Below are positions 1 to 8,158 of a stretch of 64,000 nucleotides of DNA, in pieces. The position numbers and the translations under genes were made by a program. The first letter of the stretch is position 1; each line of letters opens with the position of its first letter. The stretch is taken from contig CAWJGF010000010.1 in the NCBI GenBank assembly GCA_963842335.1, forward strand, positions 372,001 through 436,000. The letters are read 5' to 3'. The notes beneath the pieces are model-generated. The model searched no databases. It saw only the letters and a program-made list of their open reading frames with translations, and was not told the DNA's origin. The DNA is from PALSA-600 sp963842335 (lineage in GTDB: Bacteria > Actinomycetota > Thermoleophilia > Gaiellales > Gaiellaceae).

Positions 1-1
1 C

Positions 2-730
2 CAGGTCCGGTTCAAGCACGACTACTCGGGCGGCCTGCATTCCCTCCACCGCGCCGCGTGGGTGAGCTTCGTCGACCAGTGCCGCCCCTACGCGGGGCCT
101 GCGCTTGCGTATTTCGTTGCCGGGTGTACCGCGGCCGACGGCTCGTACTGGGCGCTTCAGCGCTGGCAGCGCAACCTCCCGCACCGCGGCTTCACGCCGT
201 GGACCGACTGGCAGCGGGCGCGGGAGCTGCGCCTCTCGCACTGGACAGGGCCGCTCGCGCGGGTCGAGTTGTATGCGGACTGGGCGTTCAAGGGCGCGGC
301 GCACGGGATCTTCGGACGCATGAGCTACGGCGGCGAGCCGGTACACGGCTTCCACACGACGGCGGACGGTGCGCCGACGGATACGTACGGACGCAGTCTC
401 TACATCGACACCTGGAACTCGGCATATGGGCCTGGTTGGAGTCGGGAGACGTCGATCGTCTTCCGCAAGCCGACGGGAGCGTTCTGTTACTCGTTCTGGC
501 CGACCCACGACGTGTCGTTGCCCGGTAGTCCAGCGCGACCGGCGGGCGACGGGGACCGATACCGCCTCAGCGTCGTCGGGCCAGGGGTAACGCCGGATGT
601 CGTCACGGAAACGCCGGACCCCGGCACGTGGGACCCGCACGACCGGGCCAAGGTTGTATTCGAGAATCAGCAGCTGAAGCTCTTCGACGAGGTCACAGCC
701 GGCGACAAGTTCTGCGCGACGCAGCACTGA
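2..730 (+). CDS. Hypothetical aromatic-rich protein, 5' end outside window
   Basis: The reading frame is open from the first bases of the window, so the gene is truncated at its 5' end; the visible part codes for about 242 residues and ends in TGA. An internal GTG at position 62 could be taken for a start, but the coding signal continues upstream of it. The protein is rich in Trp, Tyr, His and Gly and has no motif I recognise. It has four or five scattered cysteines, which would fit a secreted protein, but the N-terminus that would carry a signal peptide is missing. No function is assigned. Confidence 0.7.
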   Translation, partial: QVRFKHDYSGGLHSLHRAAWVSFVDQCRPYAGPALAYFVAGCTAADGSYWALQRWQRNLPHRGFTPWTDWQRARELRLSHWTGPLARVELYADWAFKGAAHGIFGRMSYGGEPVHGFHTTADGAPTDTYGRSLYIDTWNSAYGPGWSRETSIVFRKPTGAFCYSFWPTHDVSLPGSPARPAGDGDRYRLSVVGPGVTPDVVTETPDPGTWDPHDRAKVVFENQQLKLFDEVTAGDKFCATQH

Positions 731-1079
731 CTGGTCGTTGGTGCGAGCCGACGCGGCGCCGCCGACGTTTCACCCGCTTGTCCCAAACCCAGCGCGAGGC
801 GCAGCATTTGCCCACGGTCGCGTACGTAGCAAGGTTGGCGTCAGGGGTCGGCCGTTACGTTGGCCAACACGACTCGGTAGTCCCTCTCCCGAGTCAAGGC
901 CGCACCCGTCAGCTCGCCTGCCAGCGGGTGCGGCCTCTTTCATCCCTCGAGTACGGCGTCGCGGCCCTTGTCGGAGTCCAAATGGAGTGTCGGGGAGGAG
1001 CGCCTCGAGAGGTTAGGCAGGCCACGCATCCGGTCATGCGCGCCACAGAGTCCCAGTTGCTTAGCCGAATTCTGTGGAA
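731..1079. other. Non-coding gap with stem-loops
   Basis: No convincing protein gene is present in this gap. It contains a stem-loop at 871-895 (arms GACTCGG and CCGAGTC), a possible GGCC...GGCC hairpin near 850-865, and a strong terminator at 898-940. The rest, 945-1079, precedes the 3' end of tRNA-Sec and shows no clear signal. Confidence 0.5.
898..940 (+). terminator. Rho-independent terminator
   Basis: An 11-bp perfect stem (arms GGCCGCACCCG at 898-908 and CGGGTGCGGCC at 925-935) encloses a 16-nt loop and is followed by TCTTT. It is oriented to end plus-strand transcription, either from the partial gene that stops at 730 or from a small transcript in the gap. Confidence 0.75.
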
Positions 1080-1172
1080 CGGAGCGGCCCCGGAGTCGAA
1101 CCGAGCCAGCGTGGGGTTGCCACGCCTCACCGGTTTTGAAGACCGGTTGGGCCACCAGGCCCATGCCACTCC
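1080..1172 (-). tRNA. selC: tRNA-Sec (anticodon UCA)
   Basis: This 93-nt gene has the diagnostic selenocysteine tRNA architecture. It has an 8-bp acceptor stem (GGAGTGGC with GCCGCTCC, one G-U pair), a 6-bp D stem with a 4-nt TGGT loop, and an anticodon loop CTTCAAA with UCA at 1139-1137. It also has a long variable arm (GCGTGG/CCCACGC), a 5-bp T stem and a G discriminator. The 3' CCA is not encoded. It lies on the same strand as selB and selA, downstream of them with four intervening protein genes. The 8+5 bp acceptor/T branch is the form recognised by SelA and SelB. Confidence is high because every helix can be drawn. Confidence 0.96.
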
Positions 1173-1181
1173 AGGCCACGG

Positions 1182-1187
1182 ATCCTA
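1182..1187 (-). promoter_or_regulatory. Candidate -10 box of selC
   Basis: TAGGAT on the minus strand lies nine bases before the mature tRNA 5' end, which is a fitting distance for a tRNA promoter. A weak -35 candidate (CTGACG) sits 19 bp further upstream, inside the end of the preceding gene. Confidence 0.35.
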
Positions 1188-1208
1188 TGGGCTGACATCA
1201 GCGAGCCG

Positions 1209-1475
1209 TCAGGCGACGGAGCGGCGGGCGCCGTCGCCGAGTGCCTCGCCGAGATCTGCCAGCGAACCGTCTTCGGCGAGCAGCGCGGAGAGCTCGCGTG
1301 CCTCCGCGCGGCGAAGAGCGACGACGCGAGGGCTTGCGAGCGCCCAGTCGAGCACGAGAGCGAGGTCGCGGCGGCGAGAGGATGCTGCGCCTGCGGCGGC
1401 CGCGGCAGCACGGAGGCGTTCGGCGTCTTCGCGCCGCAAGCTGATCACCTGACCGCGTACGTCGAGCTTCACCAT
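1209..1475 (-). CDS. Small hypothetical protein, Ala/Arg-rich helical
   Basis: An 88-residue reading frame starts at ATG 1475 with MVKLDVRGQVISLRREDAE and is predominantly alpha-helical, rich in Ala, Arg, Leu and Glu. The frame stays open upstream to 1766, but that extension lies opposite the cupredoxin gene and has Ser/Thr/Arg-rich shadow composition, so I start at 1475. It sits between the cupredoxin gene and tRNA-Sec, all on the minus strand. No motif is recognised. It could be a conserved lineage-specific small protein. Confidence 0.6.
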   Translation of the reverse strand: MVKLDVRGQVISLRREDAERLRAAAAAAGAASSRRRDLALVLDWALASPRVVALRRAEARELSALLAEDGSLADLGEALGDGARRSVA

Positions 1476-1532
1476 CCGAGTCACTGATCGTAGGACGGTC
1501 GTCGGCTGGCTCGGACCGCTGGGGGCGCTGAT

Positions 1533-1561
1533 GACGGGGCCCTCGCATCGAGAGCCCCGTC
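1533..1561 (-). terminator. Stem-loop after cupredoxin gene
   Basis: GACGGGGC and GCCCCGTC form an 8-bp perfect stem that can be extended inward through CTCG/CGAG. It lies 27 nt after the cupredoxin stop in the minus direction. There is no T-run, so it may be a mRNA 3'-end hairpin rather than a classical terminator. Confidence 0.4.
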
Positions 1562-1587
1562 GGTGTGCGCCACCGGCGCTCGTGCGC

Positions 1588-1956
1588 TCAGGTGACCTTG
1601 AAGTGGCCGAACATCGTCGACTCGTGCGGCGGGCAGTAGAACTTGTAGGCGCCGGCCTTCCAGTGCACCGTGAAGGTCTTGGTGCCGACATACGGAACTT
1701 TGGTGAAGTCGACCGCGTAGCCGTGCGGGCCGTCGAGCGACCAGGCATGAATGCTCGCTTTGTCATGGATCACGAGCTTGTACGTGCCGGCCTTCAGCGT
1801 CTTCAGGTTCTTCCCGTTTTCCTTCAGGCTGATCGTGTACCCAGGCCCGACGGTTCCGGTCAGGGTCGGAGTCGTGGAACTGCGGCCGAAGGCAGCAGTG
1901 GCGACCACGGCGGCGACGCCGGCGAGCACGAGCAGAGCAATCGTCTTCCGGATCAT
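1588..1956 (-). CDS. Secreted cupredoxin (plastocyanin-like) protein
   Basis: The 122-residue product has an N-terminal signal peptide or anchor (about residues 5-23, Leu/Ala/Val-rich) followed by a single beta-sandwich domain. The expected type-1 copper ligands are visible: His70 in the segment ASIHAWSL, then Cys108, His111 and Met115 in YCPPHESTM. That C-x2-H-x3-M spacing is typical of small blue-copper or plastocyanin/azurin-type proteins. It would act outside the membrane as an electron carrier or copper-binding protein. A good AAGGAG Shine-Dalgarno precedes the ATG, unlike most genes here. Partner enzymes are not identifiable nearby. Confidence 0.85.
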   Translation of the reverse strand: MIRKTIALLVLAGVAAVVATAAFGRSSTTPTLTGTVGPGYTISLKENGKNLKTLKAGTYKLVIHDKASIHAWSLDGPHGYAVDFTKVPYVGTKTFTVHWKAGAYKFYCPPHESTMFGHFKVT

Positions 1957-2032
1957 TCGAGCTCCTTCTTATGGGATGCACCACGAGGTACGCCGCACCG
2001 CGCGCGATCGGTTTTCTCGAGGCGTCCGGGTG

Positions 2033-2986
2033 TCAGGCTGCGGCGAGGCGCCCGCGCACACGGCGCCGGGCGAGCAGTGCCGCACCCGCGAGTACCGCGA
2101 GGATCGCGACGAGCGCGCCACCGACGAGGAGCCACGGCCGCAGGCTCGACGGTCTGCTCGTGACGGGGGCGTGCGCGACAAAGCTCGTCAGGTCGACGTC
2201 CGCGACTGCGGTGCCCGGGCTGCCGACGCGGAGCACATCGTTTCCCGCCAGCGTGAAGCGCAGCGACCAAAGGTCGTTTCGGCCGGCGAGCATCGGCAGA
2301 TCAATGCAATGCGCGCGCAGTGTCGTCGTGTCGAGTGCATGCACAAACGGTGTGCCACCGGCGCCGTCGTAGAGCGTGTAGGCCCAGCGGCCGTCAGCGC
2401 TCATCACGCGCGTGATCGGTGCGCCGCGCATCGCCTCGCCGCGCTCGGCTGGATCTCGAATGGCGCCAGGCGTCAGTGTGCTCGTGCGGAGGTCGTACGC
2501 GCGAACGCTGTAGCGGGTCGGATCGCCGGGCGATGTGTAGTTGACGAGGAACATCGTCTTTGCATGCGGTGAGACGGCGTCGAAGCTGAAGTCGCCGCGT
2601 AACACGATTTCGTGTTCCAGGCGAAGCGTGCGCGCGTCGAGGAGCGCGAACCGCGTCTCCTGCCGCGGGAACGCCACGCGCGGTTCGATCAGCACAAGCG
2701 TCTGGCTGTCGGCGGAGAGTCCGCTCGCGGAGCCGTCGTAGGCAACCGCGGGGATCGTGAAGTTCCCGGGGACACGGGCCACGCCGAGCACTCGCCCGCC
2801 GTTGCGCTGGATGCGTTCGACCAGCGTTGCTCCACCCCGGTTCACGGTCACGAACCGGTCGGCGCCGCCGTGCACCGTCACTCCGCTCGAGCCCACGTCG
2901 ACACCGAGGACTGGCAGGCCGTCTGCGTGCGCCGCCGGCGCAAGCACGCAAGCGACGACGGCGGCGTGAAGGACAAGGCGGCGCAT
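2033..2986 (-). CDS. Exported, membrane-anchored beta-rich protein
   Basis: The 317-residue protein begins with a clear signal peptide (MRRLVLHAAVVACVLAPAAHA). It ends with one transmembrane helix near residues 285-308 followed by an Arg-rich cytoplasmic tail (ARRRVRGRL), a stop-transfer arrangement. The middle is a series of short beta-strand-like repeats with turns such as SADGRWAYTLYDGAGG and SADSQTLVLIE, which suggests a beta-propeller. Five to seven blades could fit. It is the gene before the cupredoxin on the same strand, separated by 76 bp. No enzymatic motif is evident and the function is unknown. Confidence 0.75.
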   Translation of the reverse strand: MRRLVLHAAVVACVLAPAAHADGLPVLGVDVGSSGVTVHGGADRFVTVNRGGATLVERIQRNGGRVLGVARVPGNFTIPAVAYDGSASGLSADSQTLVLIEPRVAFPRQETRFALLDARTLRLEHEIVLRGDFSFDAVSPHAKTMFLVNYTSPGDPTRYSVRAYDLRTSTLTPGAIRDPAERGEAMRGAPITRVMSADGRWAYTLYDGAGGTPFVHALDTTTLRAHCIDLPMLAGRNDLWSLRFTLAGNDVLRVGSPGTAVADVDLTSFVAHAPVTSRPSSLRPWLLVGGALVAILAVLAGAALLARRRVRGRLAAA

Positions 2987-3060
2987 CGACGAGGAATACG
3001 TCTGCCGGGGCGGCGGAGGTCCCGCGCCGAGCCGGCCTCAGGGCCGAAAGGGCCACGGCC

Positions 3061-3073
3061 GGTGTCAGACACA
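3061..3073. repeat. Single REP-like palindrome (12 of 13 bases)
   Basis: GGTGTCAGACACA matches the GGTGTC-T/A-GACACC palindrome found as a pair at 31368-31401, with one mismatch in the last base. It lies in the 281-bp gap between the anchored beta-rich protein and the small zinc-ribbon gene. The rest of that gap shows only short Gs/Cs-rich hairpins. Confidence 0.5.
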
Positions 3074-3267
3074 CGCACGAGACCGTCACGTACCTTCCAC
3101 AGGGCGGCTGAAGACCGCTCTGCGCCTGGCGTTGGGCGGATTGCCGGAGGTATCAGACGCTCGCGCGAGAGCGTGACGAGCGCTTCGCGGCAGCGTGACG
3201 GGCCGTCCACAGCCGGCTTGCGGCGACGCGTCGGCTCGGGGCCGAAGGGCTCCTAGTCCGCGGTGGG

Positions 3268-3405
3268 TTAGTCGGCGCTTCGCTCATCGAAGCCGCACTC
3301 GACGCAGACGAACGCGACGTCGTCTCCGTCGGCGACGAGGAGGTTCGTCACGCCGCAGGCCGGGCAGATCGGGGCGCGGTCCTCGTCCGGCTCGTCGAGC
3401 GTCAC
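3268..3405 (-). CDS. 45-residue zinc-ribbon protein coupled to selB
   Basis: A GTG start at 3405 overlaps the selB stop (GTGA), and the frame runs 45 codons to TAA. The product contains CPAC and CVEC pairs separated by about 20 residues, a compact one-knuckle zinc ribbon with an acidic N-terminus. The 4-nt overlap implies translational coupling with selB. Such mini zinc ribbons are common but functionally undefined; a role with the selenocysteine machinery is only suggested by position. It is too short for most gene finders. Confidence 0.7.
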   Translation of the reverse strand: MTLDEPDEDRAPICPACGVTNLLVADGDDVAFVCVECGFDERSAD

Positions 3406-5096
3406 GAGCGCCGCCGCAGTACACGGGTGTCGCCCAGCCTGCGCGTGATCCCGTCTGCGTCGTAGCGCTCGAGCAGCAGTTGCGCGGTGCGACGGCCGAC
3501 GCCGAGCGCGTCGCGGAACCCGGCGAGCGTGATCGGATCGAGCGCAGGGAGCAGTTCGCGGCCACGGTCGTACAGGCCGATCGAGACTGCATATCCGTCG
3601 CCGACCCGGCGTAGGCGGCCGGCCTCCTCGAGAAACGCCGAGAGCGCCTTGTCGTCGACCCTCGTGATCTCTTCCTCAACGAGTCTCGCCTCCAGCTCCT
3701 CCGCAGCCTGCGCTCGCTCGCCGAGTGCTGCCGCGGCGCCCGGGAGGTACGCCTTGGCCCCGCGACGGTCGAGCTCCAGCAGGTTGAGGACGTGCTGCGA
3801 CCACGGCTCGTTCGGCAGCAGCTCCGCAAGCGGCACGCCGGGGTCGAGCGGATGTGTCTGCGCGCGCTCCGCGACGCGCTCGTGCACCCGCGCTCGAAGC
3901 TCATCGAGCCACGCGTCGGAGAAGTGATGCTCACCCGCCGACCGCACCGAGGCGAGTCCGAGGGCGAGCTCTCCGGGTGCCAGCACGCCGCGTGCCTGCA
4001 GTTCGCGTCCCGCGATCGGTGCGTGCACCAGCGTGCGCACGATCTCGACGGGGTCGCCCCGTTCGAGGATCGCGAGGCGTTCCGGCTCGAGGCGCCGCGG
4101 TGGCGCGGGGTCGAGCACGATTCCACCGCCGACGGTCGCGTCCGTACGCAAAACAACACGGTCGCCGCGTAGCGCCACCACGGGTCGCGTCAGCCGAAGC
4201 TGCGCGAATCGGTCTGCGCGGACGATGCGCGCCGGGACGGCTTGCGTGCCGATGTGCACCGTCACGTCTGCGGGGATCTCGGCGATCTCGTCGACGACGA
4301 CGTCCAACCGGTACGACAACGGATAGTGACCGGGCTCGACCAGCACGTCGCCGCGTTGCAGCTCGCGCCGCTCGACGGTGGGGAGGTTCACCGCAACGCG
4401 CTGACCGGCTTGTGCCGCGTCGACCGCTTCATCGTGCACCTGCACGGATCGCACCCGAACGATGCGCCCGCTCGGCTCGACGCGGAGCGAATCGCCCGCA
4501 GCGATCGTTCCCGACCACAGCGTTCCGGTGGCGATGGTGCCGACGCCCTGGAGCGTGAAGACGCGGTCGACGTAGAGCCGCGTCGCCTGCTCGCTGTCGC
4601 GTTCGGTCACGGGAACGCGTTCGAGCGCAGCGCGTAGTTCGTCGAGTCCGGCACCCGTCTTCGCAGAGACCGGCACGACCTCCGCGCCCGGCAGTAGCTC
4701 GTGCGCCTCGTCGACGGCAAGCTCGAGCGTCTCGTCGTCGACGACATCGGCCTTCGTCACGGCGACGACCCCGTGTTCCACGCCGAGCAGGCGCAGGACG
4801 GCGAGATGCTCGAGAGTCTGGGGCCGTGCTCCTTCCTGCGCGTCGATCACGAGCAGGAAGAGGTCGATGCCGGTCGCCCCGGCGATCATCGTGTGCACGA
4901 ACCGCTCGTGCCCCGGCACATCGACGAGCGACAGACGCCGTCCACTCGGAAGCTCGAGCGGGGCGTAGCCGAGGTCGATCGAGATGCCCCGCTCCCGCTC
5001 TTCGGGCAGGCGATCGGTGTCCTTGCCCGTCAGCGCGCGGACAAGCCACGTCTTGCCATGGTCGATATGGCCGGCGGTGCCGACGGTCAGAGGCAT
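3402..5096 (-). CDS. selB: Selenocysteine-specific elongation factor SelB
   Basis: SelB is the dedicated EF-Tu-like GTPase that delivers Sec-tRNA-Sec to UGA codons marked by a SECIS element. The 564-residue product has G1 GHIDHGKT at 9-16, the G2 region with GISIDLGYA, G3 DVPGHE at 59-64 and G4 TKAD at 114-117. EF-Tu-like domains 2 and 3 follow, then a C-terminal half of winged helices that reads mRNA. The length is slightly below the E. coli protein (614). It follows selA by 36 bp on the same strand and is followed by tRNA-Sec further downstream. Confidence 0.97.
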   Translation of the reverse strand: MPLTVGTAGHIDHGKTWLVRALTGKDTDRLPEERERGISIDLGYAPLELPSGRRLSLVDVPGHERFVHTMIAGATGIDLFLLVIDAQEGARPQTLEHLAVLRLLGVEHGVVAVTKADVVDDETLELAVDEAHELLPGAEVVPVSAKTGAGLDELRAALERVPVTERDSEQATRLYVDRVFTLQGVGTIATGTLWSGTIAAGDSLRVEPSGRIVRVRSVQVHDEAVDAAQAGQRVAVNLPTVERRELQRGDVLVEPGHYPLSYRLDVVVDEIAEIPADVTVHIGTQAVPARIVRADRFAQLRLTRPVVALRGDRVVLRTDATVGGGIVLDPAPPRRLEPERLAILERGDPVEIVRTLVHAPIAGRELQARGVLAPGELALGLASVRSAGEHHFSDAWLDELRARVHERVAERAQTHPLDPGVPLAELLPNEPWSQHVLNLLELDRRGAKAYLPGAAAALGERAQAAEELEARLVEEEITRVDDKALSAFLEEAGRLRRVGDGYAVSIGLYDRGRELLPALDPITLAGFRDALGVGRRTAQLLLERYDADGITRRLGDTRVLRRRS

Positions 5097-5132
5097 CTCG
5101 TCATTCCACCACGGGGAGCGCGCCCGCCGGCG

Positions 5133-6416
5133 TCAGCTGCGCACGGCAAGAACAGCTGCGGCGACCTCCGCGGCTTCTGCATCGTCGAGCGTGCGGCAAT
5201 CGAGCAGCAGATGACCGTCGCGCACGCGTCCGACCACGGCCGGAACGTGGTCGCGCAGTGGCGCAGCGAGCGACTCGTCGACCGCGCACGCGAACGACGG
5301 CAGATTCGCAAGCGGCAAAGCCCCGCCGCCCATCTTCCCGATCGTCTCCTCGACCTCGCCGCCGACCTCGGCCGCGAGGCGCTCGGCCCGCGCGCGAACC
5401 TCCTCGGCATCCTCGTTCAGCATCCGCAACACCGGCACGTCGCGCAGGGCGCGTTCCGGCTCGAGGTAGAGGAGCAGTGTTCCTTCGAGCGCGGCAAGGC
5501 TCAGCTTGTCGATCCGCAGCGCGCGGTGCAGTGGATGGCGCCGCAACCGGTCGACGAGGTCCGCGCGGCCGACGACGATCCCCGCCTGAGGGCCTCCGAG
5601 AAGCTTGTCGCCGCTGAAGCAGACGAGATCAGCGCCCGCACTCAACGACATTCGCGCCGTCGGCTCGTCGGCGATATTGACGAATGCGCCTGAACCGAGG
5701 TCGTCGAGAAGCGGTACCTCGCGCCGCCGCGCGACACCTGCGAGCTCCTCGAGACCGGGTTGCTCGGCGAAGCCGACAACCCGGAAGTTCGACTGGTGCA
5801 CGCGCAGGACGAGCGCCGTGTGCTCGTTGACGGCGCGTTCGTAGTCGGCGACACGTGTGCGGTTCGTCGTCCCGACCTCGACGAGGCGCGCGCCCGAGCG
5901 TGCAAGCACGTCGGGGATTCGGAAGCCGTCGCCGATCTCGATCAGCTCGCCGCGTGAGACGAGCACCTCCCGGCTTTCAGCAAGTGCTGCGAGCGCAAGC
6001 AGCATTGCTCCAGCGTTGTTGTTCACGACGAGCGCGCCCTCCGCGCCGGTCAATCTGCGCAGGATCGCGGCGACGTGATCCTGCCGAGAGCCTCGCGTGC
6101 CTTCGTCGAGGTCGTACTCGAGATTCGAGTACCCGCGGCCCGCCTCGAGCGCGTGCTCGAGCGCGACGGCGGCCAGCGGGGCGCGGCCAAGATTCGTGTG
6201 CAGGATCACTCCGGTCGCGTTCAGAACGCGGCGCAACGTCGGGCGGCGCGCCGCGTCGAGTTCGGTTCGCAGCCGGGAGCCGAGATCGCCTGGCTCCGCA
6301 CCGGCGCGGATCTCCTCCCGCGCCCGGGCCAGCACCGCCCGCGCCGCCTCCACCGCCAGCGGATCGTCGGCCGCTTTTGCGAGCTCGTCGACCGACGGAA
6401 GGTCCCGCAATTCCAC
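5133..6416 (-). CDS. selA: L-seryl-tRNA(Sec) selenium transferase
   Basis: SelA is the PLP enzyme that converts Ser-tRNA-Sec to Sec-tRNA-Sec using selenophosphate. The 427-residue product has the family N-terminal helical domain, the segment LNATGVILHTNLGRAP at 65-80 and the PLP lysine Lys271 in CFSGDKLLGGPQAG. It is close to the usual family length. The start is GTG at 6416, supported by a TATCGT box six bases upstream and no Shine-Dalgarno. With selB and tRNA-Sec in the same 5 kb, only selD (selenophosphate synthetase) is missing; it is not in this window. Confidence 0.97.
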   Translation of the reverse strand: MELRDLPSVDELAKAADDPLAVEAARAVLARAREEIRAGAEPGDLGSRLRTELDAARRPTLRRVLNATGVILHTNLGRAPLAAVALEHALEAGRGYSNLEYDLDEGTRGSRQDHVAAILRRLTGAEGALVVNNNAGAMLLALAALAESREVLVSRGELIEIGDGFRIPDVLARSGARLVEVGTTNRTRVADYERAVNEHTALVLRVHQSNFRVVGFAEQPGLEELAGVARRREVPLLDDLGSGAFVNIADEPTARMSLSAGADLVCFSGDKLLGGPQAGIVVGRADLVDRLRRHPLHRALRIDKLSLAALEGTLLLYLEPERALRDVPVLRMLNEDAEEVRARAERLAAEVGGEVEETIGKMGGGALPLANLPSFACAVDESLAAPLRDHVPAVVGRVRDGHLLLDCRTLDDAEAAEVAAAVLAVRS

Positions 6417-6422
6417 GGCCGC

Positions 6423-6428
6423 ACGATA
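6423..6428 (-). promoter_or_regulatory. -10 box of leaderless selA transcript
   Basis: TATCGT on the minus strand is followed by six bases and then the selA GTG. The same arrangement recurs at many genes in the window, which makes a leaderless selA-selB mRNA likely. Confidence 0.5.
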
Positions 6429-6451
6429 CTCAGGATTGTGCGAACGGCCGA

Positions 6452-8158
6452 ATGCGTTGCTTCACTGTGTCGGTGAAGCGTGCGCTCGTTCTTCTCGTCG
6501 TCCTGGCGCTCGCGGCGGCAGCGGCAGCCGTTGCGCGTGGACTGCAGTTCCGTGGCGTCGCCAAGCCTGGCGTGCACGTACTCGGGGTCGACGTGGGCGG
6601 GAAGAGCCGCGCCGAGATCCAGGAGAGCTTGCGCTCGTGGTCGGCCCATGCGGTGACCATCCACACCGACGGCCACACCTACCACGTGCCGCGTGGCTGG
6701 CTCGTCAAGATCGATGCACGTTCGACCGCGACCCGAGCGCTTGCTGCCGGCTCGGCGGTGTCCCTGGTTGTGCCTGAGCGCGTCGACGTCAAGCCGGTCG
6801 CGAGGCCCGCCGGCGGATCGGCCGACGTGCTGCGTGCTCTCGCAAAGGCGAACCGCGAGCCCGTCTCGGCGACCGCGACGGTTCGTGGGACGACCGTCGC
6901 GACGACACCGGCGCGCAGAGGTCTCGAGCTCGATCGGGTGGCGTTCCTGCAGCGGCTCGCCGAGAACAGCAGCTCCATCGTCACGCCGTACCGGAGTATC
7001 GCCCCGGCGATCCGCGACCCGGCCGCGCGGAGTGCGGCCTCGACAGCGCGGTTGCTGCTCGCTCAGCCCGTTGCAATCGAGTATCACGGCGCTCGTCGGG
7101 GATCGCTGACGCCCGCGCAGCTCGCACATGCACTCCGGATTCATCAGCGCGCCCATCGATTCGCGGTTGGGTTCGATCCCGAAGCGCTCGCCCGTGCGGT
7201 TCGGCCTCGGCTCGGCCAGTGGATCACGCGTGCGCACAACGCACAGTTCGCCGTTGCGGCCGAGCGCGTTCGGATCCTCCCTTCGCGACCGGGACGCGAC
7301 GTCGATCCACTGCAACTCACGGCTGCCGTCACCGCGGCGGCGCACGGCAATCACCTTGCGCAGGTCGAGCTCGGCGATCGACAGCCCGATCTGACGACCG
7401 CGAAGGCGAATGAGCTCGGCATCACGCGCAAACTCGTCTCGTACACGACCGAGATGGGGGCCTCGTCGTCGAATCGCATCCACAACGTGCACCTGATGGC
7501 GGACTTCATCGACGGCACGGTCGTCCAGCCCGGGCAGACCTTCTCGTTCAACGACGTCGTCGGCCCGCGCACGGCCGAGCGCGGGTTCCTCGAAGGGCAG
7601 GAGATCATCGGGTCGCTCGTGCTGCCGTCGATCGGCGGCGGCGTGTGCCAGACGGCGACCACGCTGTTCAACGACGCGTTTGAGCTCGGGCTTCCGATCC
7701 TGGCACGCACGAATCACAACCTCTACCTCGCCCACTATCCGATCGGCCGCGACGCGACGGTGGCATGGGGCGGTCCCGACTTCCAGTTCAAGAACGACCT
7801 GAAGCACGGTTTGCTGATCAAGACGTCGTACTCGGACCAGACGCTGACGTTCACCTTCTACGGCACCTCGGAAGGGCGGCGCGTCGTCGGGCTCACAGGC
7901 CCGCAGACGAACTGGACGCAGCCGTCGATGAACTACGCGGTCGATCCGAATGCGCCTCGCGGCTCGGCCAAGGTCGTGGCAGGTACCGGCGAACTGGGCT
8001 TCGACGTCGTCGTCGACCGCACGGTCTACGCGAAGAGCGGGAAGAAGCTCCGCAGCGACGTCTTCAAATCGCACTACATCCCGGACAGCCCGACCACCGT
8101 GTACGGCCCAGGACGCACGCCGCCCGGCCCGTACATCGTGCTGCCGTCGTCGATCTAA
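6452..8158 (+). CDS. VanW family protein with N-terminal anchor
   Basis: The protein of about 568 residues has a short Arg/Lys start, a hydrophobic anchor (ALVLLVVLALAAAAAAVA) and repeats of a peptidoglycan-binding-type domain. It ends in the VanW domain, recognisable from FSFNDVVGPRTAERGF, IGGGVCQTATTLFNDAFELGL and a downstream HYPIGRDATV. VanW proteins accompany some vancomycin-resistance loci but are widespread in Actinobacteria and Firmicutes; their biochemical role is unknown, probably in the cell envelope. In-frame GTG codons at 6467 and 6473 are alternative starts; the last would give MKRALVLL. It is divergent from selA and convergent with the next gene, sharing 4 bp. Confidence 0.85.
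   Translation: MRCFTVSVKRALVLLVVLALAAAAAAVARGLQFRGVAKPGVHVLGVDVGGKSRAEIQESLRSWSAHAVTIHTDGHTYHVPRGWLVKIDARSTATRALAAGSAVSLVVPERVDVKPVARPAGGSADVLRALAKANREPVSATATVRGTTVATTPARRGLELDRVAFLQRLAENSSSIVTPYRSIAPAIRDPAARSAASTARLLLAQPVAIEYHGARRGSLTPAQLAHALRIHQRAHRFAVGFDPEALARAVRPRLGQWITRAHNAQFAVAAERVRILPSRPGRDVDPLQLTAAVTAAAHGNHLAQVELGDRQPDLTTAKANELGITRKLVSYTTEMGASSSNRIHNVHLMADFIDGTVVQPGQTFSFNDVVGPRTAERGFLEGQEIIGSLVLPSIGGGVCQTATTLFNDAFELGLPILARTNHNLYLAHYPIGRDATVAWGGPDFQFKNDLKHGLLIKTSYSDQTLTFTFYGTSEGRRVVGLTGPQTNWTQPSMNYAVDPNAPRGSAKVVAGTGELGFDVVVDRTVYAKSGKKLRSDVFKSHYIPDSPTTVYGPGRTPPGPYIVLPSSI

Noticed and set aside
909..1179. Short minus-strand frames over tRNA-Sec
   Set aside because: The sequence folds perfectly as tRNA-Sec; the peptides are translations of the tRNA.
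6221..8074. 617-codon minus-strand frame over the VanW gene
   Set aside because: It is an antisense shadow; the plus-strand frame has the VanW motifs.
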